A DNA stretch of 64,000 nucleotides from an uncultured Collinsella sp. GTDB taxonomy: Bacteria > Actinomycetota > Coriobacteriia > Coriobacteriales > Coriobacteriaceae. The stretch lies in contig CABUZK010000006.1 in the NCBI GenBank assembly GCA_902496115.1, forward strand, positions 1-64,000, given 5' to 3'. Position numbers and translations under genes: made by a program. The notes under the pieces are model-generated. The model saw only the letters and a list, made by a program, of their open reading frames with translations. It searched no databases and was not told where the DNA came from. Below, piece after piece: positions 50,223-58,492 of the stretch (position 1 is the stretch's first letter; each line of letters starts with the position of its first letter).

Positions 50223-50696
50223 ATGCCGCGTCGTGCAGCAGCTAATCGTCGTGAGGTTCAGCCTGACGCCGTTTACAACAACCGCCTGGTGACTCAGCTC
50301 ATCAACAAGGTCCTTCTTGACGGCAAGAAGGCCACCGCTGAGCGCATCGTTTACACCGCTTTCGAGATCGTTGCCGAGAAGTCCGAGGGTGGCGACGCTC
50401 TCGCTACCTTCAAGAAGGCTATGGACAACGTCAAGCCCACGCTCGAGGTTAAGCCCAAGCGTGTCGGTGGCGCTACCTATCAGGTCCCGATGGAGGTCAA
50501 CTCCCGTCGTTCCACCGCTCTGGGTATCCGCTGGATCGTCAACTTCTCCCGCGCTCGCAAGGAGAAGACCATGGCCGAGCGTCTCGCCAACGAGATCCTC
50601 GACGCTTCCAACGGCCTGGGCGCTTCCGTCAAGAAGCGTGAGGACGTCTTCAAGATGGCCGAGGCCAACCGCGCGTTCTCTCACTATCGTTGGTAA
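50223..50696 (+). CDS. rpsG: 30S ribosomal protein S7
   Basis: Nucleates assembly of the 30S head and binds tRNA at the E site. 157 residues, MPRRAAANRREVQPDAVYNNRLVTQLINKVL, with PTLEVKPKRVGGATYQVPMEV and the C-terminal EANRAFSHYRW. ATG follows AAGGAG. Second gene of the str operon, 73 bases after rpsL, 19 bases before fusA. Confidence 0.98.
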   Translation: MPRRAAANRREVQPDAVYNNRLVTQLINKVLLDGKKATAERIVYTAFEIVAEKSEGGDALATFKKAMDNVKPTLEVKPKRVGGATYQVPMEVNSRRSTALGIRWIVNFSRARKEKTMAERLANEILDASNGLGASVKKREDVFKMAEANRAFSHYRW

Positions 50697-50715
50697 GTTA
50701 AGGTAAGGAACTAAC

Positions 50716-52815
50716 ATGGCTAAGCCTAAGTACAAGCTTTCCGATACCCGTAACATCGGCATCATGGCCCACATCGATGCCGGTAAGACCACCACGACCG
50801 AGCGTATTCTTTACTACACCGGTAAGACCCACAAGATCGGTGAGGTCCATGAGGGCGCTGCCACCATGGACTGGATGGTTCAGGAGCAGGAGCGCGGCGT
50901 AACCATTACCTCCGCTGCTACCACGTGCTTCTGGAACAAGGACGGTAAGGACTACCGCATCCAGATCATCGACACCCCGGGCCACGTTGACTTCACCGCC
51001 GAGGTTGAGCGCTGCCTGCGCGTCCTCGATGGTGCTGTCGCCGTCTTCGACGCCGTTGCCGGCGTTCAGCCCCAGTCTGAGACCGTTTGGCGTCAGGCTT
51101 CTACCTTCAACGTCCCCCGCATCGCCTTCATCAACAAGTATGACCGCGTGGGCGCTGACTTCTTCAACGCTATCGAGACCATGAAGGATCGTCTCGACGC
51201 CAACGCCGTGGCCGCTCAGGTCCCGATGGGCGCCGAGGACAACTTCTGGGGCGTCATCGACCTGGTCACCATGACTGCTTGGGACTTCAAGGCCGACGAC
51301 AAGGGCATGACCTACCCCGAGCCGATGGACGAGATCCCGGCTGAGTTTGCTGACATCGCTGCCACCAAGCGCGAGGAGCTCCTCGACGCTGCTGCCAGTT
51401 TTGACGACGAGCTCATGGAGAAGATCCTCATGGAGGAGGACTTCACCGTCGAGGAGCTCAAGGCTGCTCTGCGCAAGGGCGTTCTGGCCAACGAGCTCAA
51501 CCTCGTCTTCGTGGGCTCCGCCTACAAGAACAAGGGCGTCCAGGAGCTGCTTGACGCTGTCGTTGACTACCTGCCCAGCCCGCTTGACGTCGAGGCCGTC
51601 ACTGGTACCGATCCGGACACCGGCGAGGAGATCCAGCGTCATCCTTCCTTCGACGAGCCCTTCTCCGGCCTGGTCTTCAAGATCATGACCGACCCGTTCG
51701 TCGGTAAGCTCACCTACGTCCGTGTTTACTCCGGCCGCGCCGAGTCCGGCTCCTACGTGGTCAACGCTTCCAACGGTCAGCGCGAGCGTCTCGGCCGCAT
51801 CCTCGAGATGAACGCCGCCGAGCGTATCGACCGTGACGACGCTGCCGCCGGCGACATCGTCGCTTGCGTCGGCTTCAAGAACTCCACCACTGGTGACACC
51901 CTGTGCGAAGAGGGCAAGGAGATCGTCCTCGAGAAGATCGAGTTCGCTAAGCCCGTTATCGACGTTGCCATCGAGCCCAAGACCAAGGCCGAGCAGGACA
52001 AGATGTCCCTGGCTCTGACCAAGCTCGCCGAGGAGGACCCGACCTTCCAGGTGTCCACCAACCACGAGACCGGCCAGACCATCATCGCCGGCATGGGCGA
52101 GCTGCACCTCGAGATCATCGTCGACCGTCTGCTCCGCGAGTTCAAGGTTGACGCTAACGTTGGTAAGCCCCAGGTTGCCTACCGCGAGACCGCTGGTCAC
52201 GACGTCGAGAAGGCTGAGGGCAAGTTCGTCCGTCAGTCCGGCGGTCGCGGTCAGTACGGCCACGCCGTCATTAAGCTCGAGAAGATGGAGGAGGGCTTCG
52301 GCTACGAGTTCGTCAATGCTATCGTCGGCGGCGTCGTGCCCAAGGAGTACATCCCGTCCATCGACAAGGGCATTCAGGAGGCCCTGAACACCGGTGTTAT
52401 CGCCGGCTTCCCGGTCCTCGACGTTAAGGTCACCCTGTTCGACGGTTCTTACCACGAGGTCGACTCCTCCGAGGCCGCCTTCAAGATCGCCGGCTCCATG
52501 GCTATCAAGGACGCCCTCAAGAAGTCCGATCCGCAGCTGCTCGAGCCGATCATGGCTGTCGAGGTCGAGACTCCCGAGCAGTACATGGGCGACGTTATGG
52601 GCAACCTCTCCGGTCGTCGCGGCAAGATCGAGGGCATGGAGGATCGTAAGAACAGCAAGCTCATCCGTGCCAAGGTGCCGCTGGGCGAGATGTTCGGTTA
52701 CGCTACCGACCTTCGCTCCCAGACCCAGGGCCGTGCATCCTACACGATGCAGTTCGACTCTTATGAGCCCGCGCCCAAGTCCATCGTGGACGAGGTCATG
52801 AGCAAGAACGCCTAA
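50716..52815 (+). CDS. fusA: Elongation factor G
   Basis: Translocase GTPase. 699 residues from ATG 50716 behind AAGGAA. GTP-binding motifs are AHIDAGKTTTTERILYYTG, DTPGHVDFTAEVERCLRVLDG and NKYDRVG. Domains II-V follow, with domain IV around YRETAGHDVEKAEGKFVRQSGGRGQYGHAV. Standard length for the translocating EF-G. Third gene of the str operon. Confidence 0.99.
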   Translation: MAKPKYKLSDTRNIGIMAHIDAGKTTTTERILYYTGKTHKIGEVHEGAATMDWMVQEQERGVTITSAATTCFWNKDGKDYRIQIIDTPGHVDFTAEVERCLRVLDGAVAVFDAVAGVQPQSETVWRQASTFNVPRIAFINKYDRVGADFFNAIETMKDRLDANAVAAQVPMGAEDNFWGVIDLVTMTAWDFKADDKGMTYPEPMDEIPAEFADIAATKREELLDAAASFDDELMEKILMEEDFTVEELKAALRKGVLANELNLVFVGSAYKNKGVQELLDAVVDYLPSPLDVEAVTGTDPDTGEEIQRHPSFDEPFSGLVFKIMTDPFVGKLTYVRVYSGRAESGSYVVNASNGQRERLGRILEMNAAERIDRDDAAAGDIVACVGFKNSTTGDTLCEEGKEIVLEKIEFAKPVIDVAIEPKTKAEQDKMSLALTKLAEEDPTFQVSTNHETGQTIIAGMGELHLEIIVDRLLREFKVDANVGKPQVAYRETAGHDVEKAEGKFVRQSGGRGQYGHAVIKLEKMEEGFGYEFVNAIVGGVVPKEYIPSIDKGIQEALNTGVIAGFPVLDVKVTLFDGSYHEVDSSEAAFKIAGSMAIKDALKKSDPQLLEPIMAVEVETPEQYMGDVMGNLSGRRGKIEGMEDRKNSKLIRAKVPLGEMFGYATDLRSQTQGRASYTMQFDSYEPAPKSIVDEVMSKNA

Positions 52816-52875
52816 GTTCGAGCTCCCTGTTACGTAATCCGCGAGAACATCTCTCGCACTCTTTGGAGGTTTAAG

Positions 52876-53184
52876 TTGGCTACCCAGAAGATCCGCATTC
52901 GCCTCAAGGGCTATGATCACGAGGTCGTCGATCAGTCCGCGAAGCTCATCGTCGAGACCGCTCAGAAGACCGGCGCTCGCGTTTCCGGTCCTGTCCCCCT
53001 GCCCACCGAGCGCAACCTGTACACGGTTATCCGCTCGCCGCACGTGAACAAAGACTCCCGTGAGCAGTTCGAGATGCGCACCCACAAGCGCCTCATCGAC
53101 ATCCTCGACCCCACCTCGGGCACCGTTGATTCGCTCATGCGTCTCGACCTCCCCGCTGGCGTCGACATCGACATCAAGCTCTAA
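52876..53184 (+). CDS. rpsJ: 30S ribosomal protein S10
   Basis: 102 residues from TTG 52876 behind TTTGGAGGTT (MATQKIRIRLKGYDHEVVDQSAKLIVETAQKTGA... SPHVNKDSREQFEMRTHKRLIDI). Besides its ribosomal role it partners NusB in antitermination. It normally heads the S10 operon directly before rplC; here it ends the str operon with its own terminator and rplC lies 2.4 kb further on. Confidence 0.98.
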   Translation: MATQKIRIRLKGYDHEVVDQSAKLIVETAQKTGARVSGPVPLPTERNLYTVIRSPHVNKDSREQFEMRTHKRLIDILDPTSGTVDSLMRLDLPAGVDIDIKL

Positions 53185-53210
53185 GCTTTTTGCTCGATAG
53201 TGCGATTTGC

Positions 53211-53245
53211 AAGGCCGCAGCCCTAAGGGTTGCGGCCTTTTTTGT
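53211..53245 (+). terminator. str operon terminator after rpsJ
   Basis: AAGGCCGCAGCCC pairs with GGGTTGCGGCCTT, followed by TTTTTT. Confidence 0.93.
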
Positions 53246-53324
53246 GCCGATGGGGTAAAGGGTCTACACTACTGAACTATTCGACAAACGGGTGTAAGAG
53301 TAAAACTGTTGGGGGCGGATATAG

Positions 53325-54479
53325 ATGGTCGAGTGGATTGTTCGTCGTGCGCAGGGCGACCGTGCGCGCGTGGGCACGTTGACGGGCGTGGTGTGTATTC
53401 TCGTTAATGTTGCGCTTTGTGCTGCGAAGGGCGCAATTGGTGTGCTGTCGGGATCGGTTTCGATTGTGGCGGATGCCATGAACAACCTGTCCGATGCCAG
53501 CTCGAATATCGTGAGCGTGCTGGGCTTTAAGCTGGCGAGCAAGCCGGCGGACCCCGAGCATCCTTACGGTCACGGTCGCTACGAGTATCTCTCGGGTCTG
53601 GTCGTGGCGGCGCTCGTGCTGCTGATCGGCCTTGAGCTTATCAAGTCCTCGTTTGAGCGCATCATCCACCCCGAACCTGTCGAGTTCTCGCTTGCCCTGG
53701 TGGCAGTCCTGGCGCTTTCGATGGTTGTTAAGCTGTGGATGGCGGCCCTCAACCAAAAGCTCGGTGACCGCATTGAGTCCGAGACGCTGCATGCGACCGC
53801 TCAGGATTCTAAGAACGATGTCCTTGCTACGGGTGCTGTGCTGGCGTGCGCAATTGTTTCCCAGGTGATGCATATCAATCTTGATGCTTGGGTCGGACTT
53901 GCCGTTGGCGCTTATATTGGCTGGAGCGGCTTTGAGCTTATCCAAGATACAGTGAGCCCGCTTTTGGGCCAGGCACCCGATCCCAAGTTGGTCAAACACA
54001 TCCGAGACAAGATCATGAGCTATCCCGGCGTTTTGGGCGTTCATGACCTAATGGTTCACGATTACGGTCCGGGCAGGAAGTTTGCAAGTGCGCACGCCGA
54101 GATGGCGGCCGAGGCCAGCCCACTGGAAAGCCACGACACGCTCGATAACATCGAGCAGTCGTTTAGGGACGAGGACGGCATGATCGTCACGCTCCATTAC
54201 GATCCCATCGTGACCGATGACCCCAAGCTGGCGAGCATGCGCTTGCGCATTCACGCCATGGCTCAGGAGATCGATAGCCGCCTCTCGATTCATGACCTGC
54301 GCTGTGTGCCGGGCCCCACGCACACCAATGTGATCTTTGACTGCGTGCGACCCTCGGATTTGGACATGGGGGCCGATGAGCTCAAGCAAACGCTGGCCCA
54401 GAGGGTCGAATCGGAATATCCCAAGTCGATTGCCAAGATTACGATCGACGAAGACTACGTAGGGCATACCCACGAGTAG
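53325..54479 (+). CDS. Cation diffusion facilitator family metal exporter
   Basis: Exports divalent metals such as Zn, Fe or Mn in exchange for protons. 384 residues from ATG 53325. Six membrane segments; metal-site motifs are ADAMNNLSDASSN in TM2 and HATAQDSKNDVLAT in TM5, with the HPYGHGRYEYLSGL loop between TM2 and TM3. A cytosolic C-terminal domain (VLGVHDLMVHDYGPGRKFASAHAEM) ends in HTHE. It is inserted between rpsJ and rplC together with the following phosphatase. Confidence 0.9.
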   Translation: MVEWIVRRAQGDRARVGTLTGVVCILVNVALCAAKGAIGVLSGSVSIVADAMNNLSDASSNIVSVLGFKLASKPADPEHPYGHGRYEYLSGLVVAALVLLIGLELIKSSFERIIHPEPVEFSLALVAVLALSMVVKLWMAALNQKLGDRIESETLHATAQDSKNDVLATGAVLACAIVSQVMHINLDAWVGLAVGAYIGWSGFELIQDTVSPLLGQAPDPKLVKHIRDKIMSYPGVLGVHDLMVHDYGPGRKFASAHAEMAAEASPLESHDTLDNIEQSFRDEDGMIVTLHYDPIVTDDPKLASMRLRIHAMAQEIDSRLSIHDLRCVPGPTHTNVIFDCVRPSDLDMGADELKQTLAQRVESEYPKSIAKITIDEDYVGHTHE

Positions 54480-54517
54480 GATTGGCCACGCAAGCTATTG
54501 ATGCAGAAGGGGAGAGC

Positions 54518-55144
54518 ATGAAGAAGCTGTATCTTCTCCGCCACGGCCAGACGGAGTTCAACGTCAAAAAGCTGGTCCAGGGCCGCTGTGATTCACCGTT
54601 GACCGCCCTGGGCCGCAAACAAGCGGGAATGGCGGCCGCATGGCTCAAGGCCCACGGCGTCGTCCCCAACAAAGTGGTTTCTTCGCCCTTAGGTCGAGCC
54701 ATGGACACAGCTCAGCTCGTCGCATGCGAACTCCTGGGTCCGGATGCAGCAGCCGAGCCCTGCGAAGGCATCATCGAGCGTAGCTACGGCTCCTTCGAAG
54801 AGGGCCCGCACGACGCCCTGCCCACCGACGTCTGGGACCCCGGCGAGGACCTGGTCCCCTTCGGAGGAGAAGGAAGCCGCGCGCTGCAAGAGCGCATGGT
54901 AGACACCCTCACCAATCTCATAGGCGCCGAGGGCATCGAAACCCTCCTAGCAGTAAGCCACGGCAGCGCCAGCCGCCAATTCATCAAGGCTGCAGCCCCA
55001 GAGGGCTTCGAGCTCCCAACAAAACTCCCCAACTGCGCCATCATGATCTTCGATTTCGATGAGGCAAAGCCACAAGCAGAAGGCGTGCCAATGCAATGCA
55101 AGTTCACTCTCCAGCAAATAGTGGACCCTCAACAAAGTCATTAG
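54518..55144 (+). CDS. Histidine phosphatase (phosphoglycerate-mutase superfamily)
   Basis: 208 residues from ATG 54518 behind AAGGGGAGAGC; the TTG frame start at 54482 is not used. The phospho-histidine H9 is in LLRHGQTEFN, and the second catalytic histidine is in AVSHGSASR. Substrate unknown. From about 54680 codons shift strongly to A- and C-ending (in the last 78 codons roughly 22 end in A), as seen in the aminotransferase at 35216. It ends 37 bases before large hairpin element 3. Confidence 0.88.
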   Translation: MKKLYLLRHGQTEFNVKKLVQGRCDSPLTALGRKQAGMAAAWLKAHGVVPNKVVSSPLGRAMDTAQLVACELLGPDAAAEPCEGIIERSYGSFEEGPHDALPTDVWDPGEDLVPFGGEGSRALQERMVDTLTNLIGAEGIETLLAVSHGSASRQFIKAAAPEGFELPTKLPNCAIMIFDFDEAKPQAEGVPMQCKFTLQQIVDPQQSH

Positions 55145-55181
55145 CTGAACGAGCAGAGTTAAGCAGGCATCAACGTGTCGT

Positions 55182-55332
55182 CTCCCGAGCACGGCGGAGG
55201 GCCGGAGAAATATATTAAGGTCATCGCGAGTTCCGCACGCAAAGGAGAGCACTTAATGTGCCCTCCGTCTTGCGCAGGACTGTAGAGCAGGGACCTTAAT
55301 ATAATTCTCCGGCCCTCCGCCGTGCCCAGGAG
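55182..55332 (-). repeat. Large hairpin element, copy 3 (LH3)
   Basis: 41-bp arms (55182-55222 and 55292-55332) with three mismatches, two of them G-U on the minus strand. Core 55223-55291: GCGAGTTCCGCACGC, hairpin GGAGAGCAC/GTGCCCTCC with TTAAT loop, then CGCAGGACTGTAGAGCAG. The inner stem differs from LH1/LH2 but stays paired. Confidence 0.87.
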
Positions 55333-55385
55333 CCATCCACGCACTTTACCTGCGTAAACAATGTGAGTGAAATATGAATCTCGAT

Positions 55386-55410
55386 GGATACGCCCGCAGC
55401 CGTGTATACT
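55386..55410 (+). promoter_or_regulatory. Dyad motif and -10 ahead of rplC
   Basis: GGATACGCCCGCAGCCGTGT runs into TATACT (55405-55410), the third member of the motif shared with tRNA-tuf, rpsL and rplB. No good -35 is visible, so the motif may itself be an activator site. Confidence 0.6.
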
Positions 55411-55593
55411 AAACAGCTGTGTGTAACCAGGGGAGTATTCTGGCTGGACAAAATGCCTGCTTAATAGGGTTGTCAGGTAGTCCGGACGCAATACAAGACT
55501 GGGGAGCACGTCGTGTAAGTAGTGGTCCTCTAGGGGCGTACGCTCGGTGGTGTACGCATTGTCCCAAGACCACGCGAGAGTTGGGATCATATC
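55411..55593 (+). promoter_or_regulatory. Structured 5' leader of the rplC operon
   Basis: A nested stem, GTGGTC (55522-55527) with GACCAC (55568-55573) and inside it GCGTAC (55536-55541) with GTACGC (55552-55557), precedes the start. It may be an autoregulatory ribosomal-protein leader; the binding protein is unknown. Confidence 0.5.
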
Positions 55594-56214
55594 TTGATCA
55601 GCATGATTCTCGGCCGCAAGATTGGCATGACCCAGGTTTGGGACGAGAACGACAACGTCGTTCCCGTCACGGTCATCCAGGCTGGCCCCTGCGCTGTCTC
55701 GCAGGTTAAAACTCAGGCAACCGACGGCTATGACGCCGTCCAGATCGGTTTCGGCGACATCAAGGCCAAGAACGTGAACAAGCCCATGGCTGGTCACTTC
55801 GCCAAGGCTGGCGTCGAGCCTGTCCGTTTCCTTCGTGAGGTCCGCGTCGAGAACGGCGAGGAGCACAAGGTCGGCGAGGTCGTCACCGTCGCTGATTTCG
55901 CTGATGTCGAGAAGGTCGACGTCATCGGTACCTCCAAGGGTAAGGGCTTCCAGGGTCGCATCAAGCGCTGGGGTCAGCGCCGCGGTCCTATGACGCATGG
56001 TTCTCACTTCCAGCGTCACCCCGGTTCTATCGGTCAGTGCGCCTATCCTGCGCGCGTCCTCAAGGGCGTCAAGATGGCCGGTCACATGGGTAACGAGCGC
56101 GTTACCGTCAAGAACCTTTCCGTTGTCCGCATCGATGCCGAGCAGAACCTCATCTTGGTCAAGGGCGCTGTCCCGGGTGCCAAGAATGGTCTCGTCGCCA
56201 TCCGTATGGCCTAA
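55594..56214 (+). CDS. rplC: 50S ribosomal protein L3
   Basis: 206 residues from TTG 55594 (MISMILGRKIGMTQVWDENDNVV). TTG is chosen because GGGA lies seven bases upstream and the length before ILGRKIG matches homologues; ATG 55603 is the alternative. Conserved segments are GTSKGKGFQGRIKRWGQRRGPMTHGS and RHPGSIGQCAYPARVLKG near the peptidyl-transferase centre. Heads the operon because rpsJ is separated from it. Confidence 0.97.
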   Translation: MISMILGRKIGMTQVWDENDNVVPVTVIQAGPCAVSQVKTQATDGYDAVQIGFGDIKAKNVNKPMAGHFAKAGVEPVRFLREVRVENGEEHKVGEVVTVADFADVEKVDVIGTSKGKGFQGRIKRWGQRRGPMTHGSHFQRHPGSIGQCAYPARVLKGVKMAGHMGNERVTVKNLSVVRIDAEQNLILVKGAVPGAKNGLVAIRMA

Positions 56215-56260
56215 GGGCCCAGCCCATTTAGCCCAGCGTCATACCAAGGAGAACACTTAA

Positions 56261-56887
56261 ATGGCAAAGTTTGAAGTAAAGAACAGCGAGGGCAAGAAGG
56301 TCGCCGAGGCCGAGCTCGCCGCTGAGGTGTACGGCATCGAGCCGAACATCCACGTTATGCACCACATCGTCAAGTGCCAGATGGCCTCTTGGCGTCAGGG
56401 CACCCAGTCTGCTAAGGGTCGCTCTGAGGTTTCCGGTGGCGGCAAGAAGCCTTGGCGTCAGAAGGGCACCGGCCGTGCCCGCCAGGGTTCCATCCGTGCT
56501 GCCCAGTGGCGTCACGGTGGCGTCGTCTTCGCCCCCAAGCCCCGTTCTTACGCTAAGCGTATGAACAACAAGGAGGTCAAGCTGGCTATGCGCTCTGCGC
56601 TGTCCGCCAAGCTGGCCGATGGCGAGCTCGTGCTCGTCGACGACTACGGCTTCGAGAAGCCTTCCACCAAGGCTGCCGTCGCCATGCTCAAGGCTCTCGG
56701 CCTTGAGGGCAAGCGCCTGACCATCATCGTTCGCGATGAGGACGTCAACGCCTACCTGTCGTTCCGCAACATTCCCAAGACGTTCATCATCACTGCCGAC
56801 GAGGCCAACACCTACGATCTCGTCAACAACAACGCCGTGCTGATGCCCGCCGACATCGCCGCTCACTTCGGGGAGGTGCTTGCATAA
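56261..56887 (+). CDS. rplD: 50S ribosomal protein L4
   Basis: 208 residues from ATG 56261 behind AAGGAG. The exit-tunnel loop is SEVSGGGKKPWRQKGTGRARQGSIRAAQWRHGGVVFAPKPRSY, where macrolide-resistance changes occur elsewhere; it looks wild type. rplW starts at the next base after the stop. In E. coli L4 represses the S10 operon; regulation here is unknown. Confidence 0.98.
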   Translation: MAKFEVKNSEGKKVAEAELAAEVYGIEPNIHVMHHIVKCQMASWRQGTQSAKGRSEVSGGGKKPWRQKGTGRARQGSIRAAQWRHGGVVFAPKPRSYAKRMNNKEVKLAMRSALSAKLADGELVLVDDYGFEKPSTKAAVAMLKALGLEGKRLTIIVRDEDVNAYLSFRNIPKTFIITADEANTYDLVNNNAVLMPADIAAHFGEVLA

Positions 56888-57175
56888 ATGACCGCCCACG
56901 AGATCATCATCCGTCCGATCGTGTCCGAGCGTTCCTTCTCCGGCATGGAGCTGAACAAGTACACGTTCGAGGTCGCCAAGGATGCTAACAAGTATCAGAT
57001 CAAGGACGCTGTCGAGGAGATCTTCGGCGTCAAGGTCGTTCGCGTGAACACCCTGACGGTCAAGCCCAAGACCAAGCGCGTGCGCTATGTCGCCGGCAAG
57101 ACCCGTTCTTGGAAGAAGGCCATCGTCACGCTGGCCGAGGGCGACACCATCGAGGTCTTTGGCAACCAGGCCTAA
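56888..57175 (+). CDS. rplW: 50S ribosomal protein L23
   Basis: 95 residues, MTAHEIIIRPIVSERSFSGMELNKYTFEVAKDANKYQIKDAVEEIFGV. Exit-site protein that docks trigger factor and SRP. Its GGGGAGG ribosome-binding site is inside the end of rplD. It is separated from rplB by a 179-base gap with its own regulatory motif. Confidence 0.97.
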   Translation: MTAHEIIIRPIVSERSFSGMELNKYTFEVAKDANKYQIKDAVEEIFGVKVVRVNTLTVKPKTKRVRYVAGKTRSWKKAIVTLAEGDTIEVFGNQA

Positions 57176-57192
57176 GACTCGCTGCTGTTGAG

Positions 57193-57275
57193 TGAGCTCA
57201 TGCCTCCCAAATAGGGGAGGCGAGAGCTCAAGGTTTTGGGCGTATAAAATGGACACGCCCGGAACCGTGTATACG
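57193..57275 (+). promoter_or_regulatory. Hairpin and fourth dyad motif ahead of rplB
   Basis: TGAGCTCATGCCTCC pairs with GGAGGCGAGAGCTCA (57193-57230). GGACACGCCCGGAACCGTGT then TATACG (57251-57275) is the motif seen before rpsL, rplC and tRNA-tuf. It suggests a second transcription start inside the ribosomal-protein operon. Confidence 0.6.
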
Positions 57276-57354
57276 TCCGGTGTCATCGCACCCGAGGCAG
57301 AACCTCGTATCCCTGTCTGCGATGGCTAACGGATTCCTATTGAAAGGGATTGTA

Positions 57355-58185
57355 ATGGCTGTAAAGCACCTTAAGCCGACCTCCGCTGGTAGGCGTTGGC
57401 AGACGATCTCCGACTTCTCCGAGATCACCTGCACCAAGCCCGAGAAGTCTCTTCTCGAGCCCCTGCCCAAGAAGGCCGGTCGTAACAACAACGGCCGCAT
57501 CACCACCCGCCACCAGGGCGGCGGCGTGAAGCGTCGTTACCGCGTGATCGACTTCAAGCGCAACAAGGACGGCGTGCCCGCCAAGGTTGCCACGATCGAG
57601 TACGATCCGAACCGTTCCGCTCGCATCGCTTTGCTGCACTATGCTGACGGTGAGAAGCGCTACATCCTGGCCCCCAAGGGCCTCGAGGTCGGTCAGACCG
57701 TCATGTCCGGTTCTGACGCCGACATCAAGCCGGGCAACGCTCTGCCCCTCGCCGACATCCCCGTCGGTACGCTCATCCACGCCGTCGAGTTCCAGCCGGG
57801 CAAGGGCGCTGCTATCGCTCGTTCCGCCGGTAACTCCTGCCAGCTGATGGGTAAGGAGGGCAAGTACGCCATCGTCCGTATGCCTTCCTCCGAGATGCGC
57901 CGCATCCTCGTTACCTGCCGCGCCACCGTCGGTGAGGTCGGCAACGCCGATCACGCCAACATCGTTATCGGCAAGGCCGGCCGTAAGCGTCATATGAACG
58001 TGCGCCCGACCGTCCGCGGTACCGTCATGAACCCTGTCGACCACCCGCACGGCGGTGGCGAGGGCAAGAACCACACCTCTGGTCGTCCCTCTGTTACCCC
58101 CTGGGGTAAGCCGACGAAGGGCCTTCGTACGCGCAAGAAGAAGAAGGTCTCGAACCAGCACATCATTCGTCGCCGTAAGAAGTAA
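57355..58185 (+). CDS. rplB: 50S ribosomal protein L2
   Basis: 276 residues from ATG 57355 (MAVKHLKPTSAGRRWQTISD) behind GAAAGGG; the longer frame from 57280 lies in the leader. Conserved GRNNNGRITTRHQGGGVKRRYR and the catalytic-centre NPVDHPHGGGEGK are present. Likely has its own promoter at about 57250. Confidence 0.98.
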   Translation: MAVKHLKPTSAGRRWQTISDFSEITCTKPEKSLLEPLPKKAGRNNNGRITTRHQGGGVKRRYRVIDFKRNKDGVPAKVATIEYDPNRSARIALLHYADGEKRYILAPKGLEVGQTVMSGSDADIKPGNALPLADIPVGTLIHAVEFQPGKGAAIARSAGNSCQLMGKEGKYAIVRMPSSEMRRILVTCRATVGEVGNADHANIVIGKAGRKRHMNVRPTVRGTVMNPVDHPHGGGEGKNHTSGRPSVTPWGKPTKGLRTRKKKKVSNQHIIRRRKK

Positions 58186-58217
58186 TTTCGGATACCGAGT
58201 TTTAGGAGAAAGCACTT

Positions 58218-58478
58218 ATGAGCAGAAGTCTCAAAAAGGGCCCGTTCGTGGAGACTCGCCTTCTCTCGCGTATCACCGCGATGAACGAGGCTGGCAAGAA
58301 GGACGTCGTGAAGACCTGGTCCCGCGCGTCCACCATCTTCCCCGAGATGGTTGGTCACACCATCGCCGTCCACGACGGCCGCAAGCATGTGCCCGTGTAT
58401 GTTACCGAGTCCATGGTTGGTCACAAGCTCGGCGAGTTCGCGCCGACTCGTACGTTCCGTGGCCACAAGGCCAAATAG
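58218..58478 (+). CDS. rpsS: 30S ribosomal protein S19
   Basis: 86 residues, MSRSLKKGPFVETRLLSRITAM... TWSRASTIFPEMVGHTIAVHDGRKHVPVYVTESMVGHKLGEFAPTRTFRGH. Binds 16S rRNA in the 30S head. ATG follows AGGAG. Conserved position between rplB and rplV. Confidence 0.98.
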   Translation: MSRSLKKGPFVETRLLSRITAMNEAGKKDVVKTWSRASTIFPEMVGHTIAVHDGRKHVPVYVTESMVGHKLGEFAPTRTFRGHKAK

Positions 58479-58492
58479 GGGGTTAACCGTAA

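Noticed and set aside
50698..53085. 795-residue frame antisense to fusA and rpsJ
   Set aside because: Shadow of strongly biased ribosomal-gene codons; no start signal or recognisable domain.
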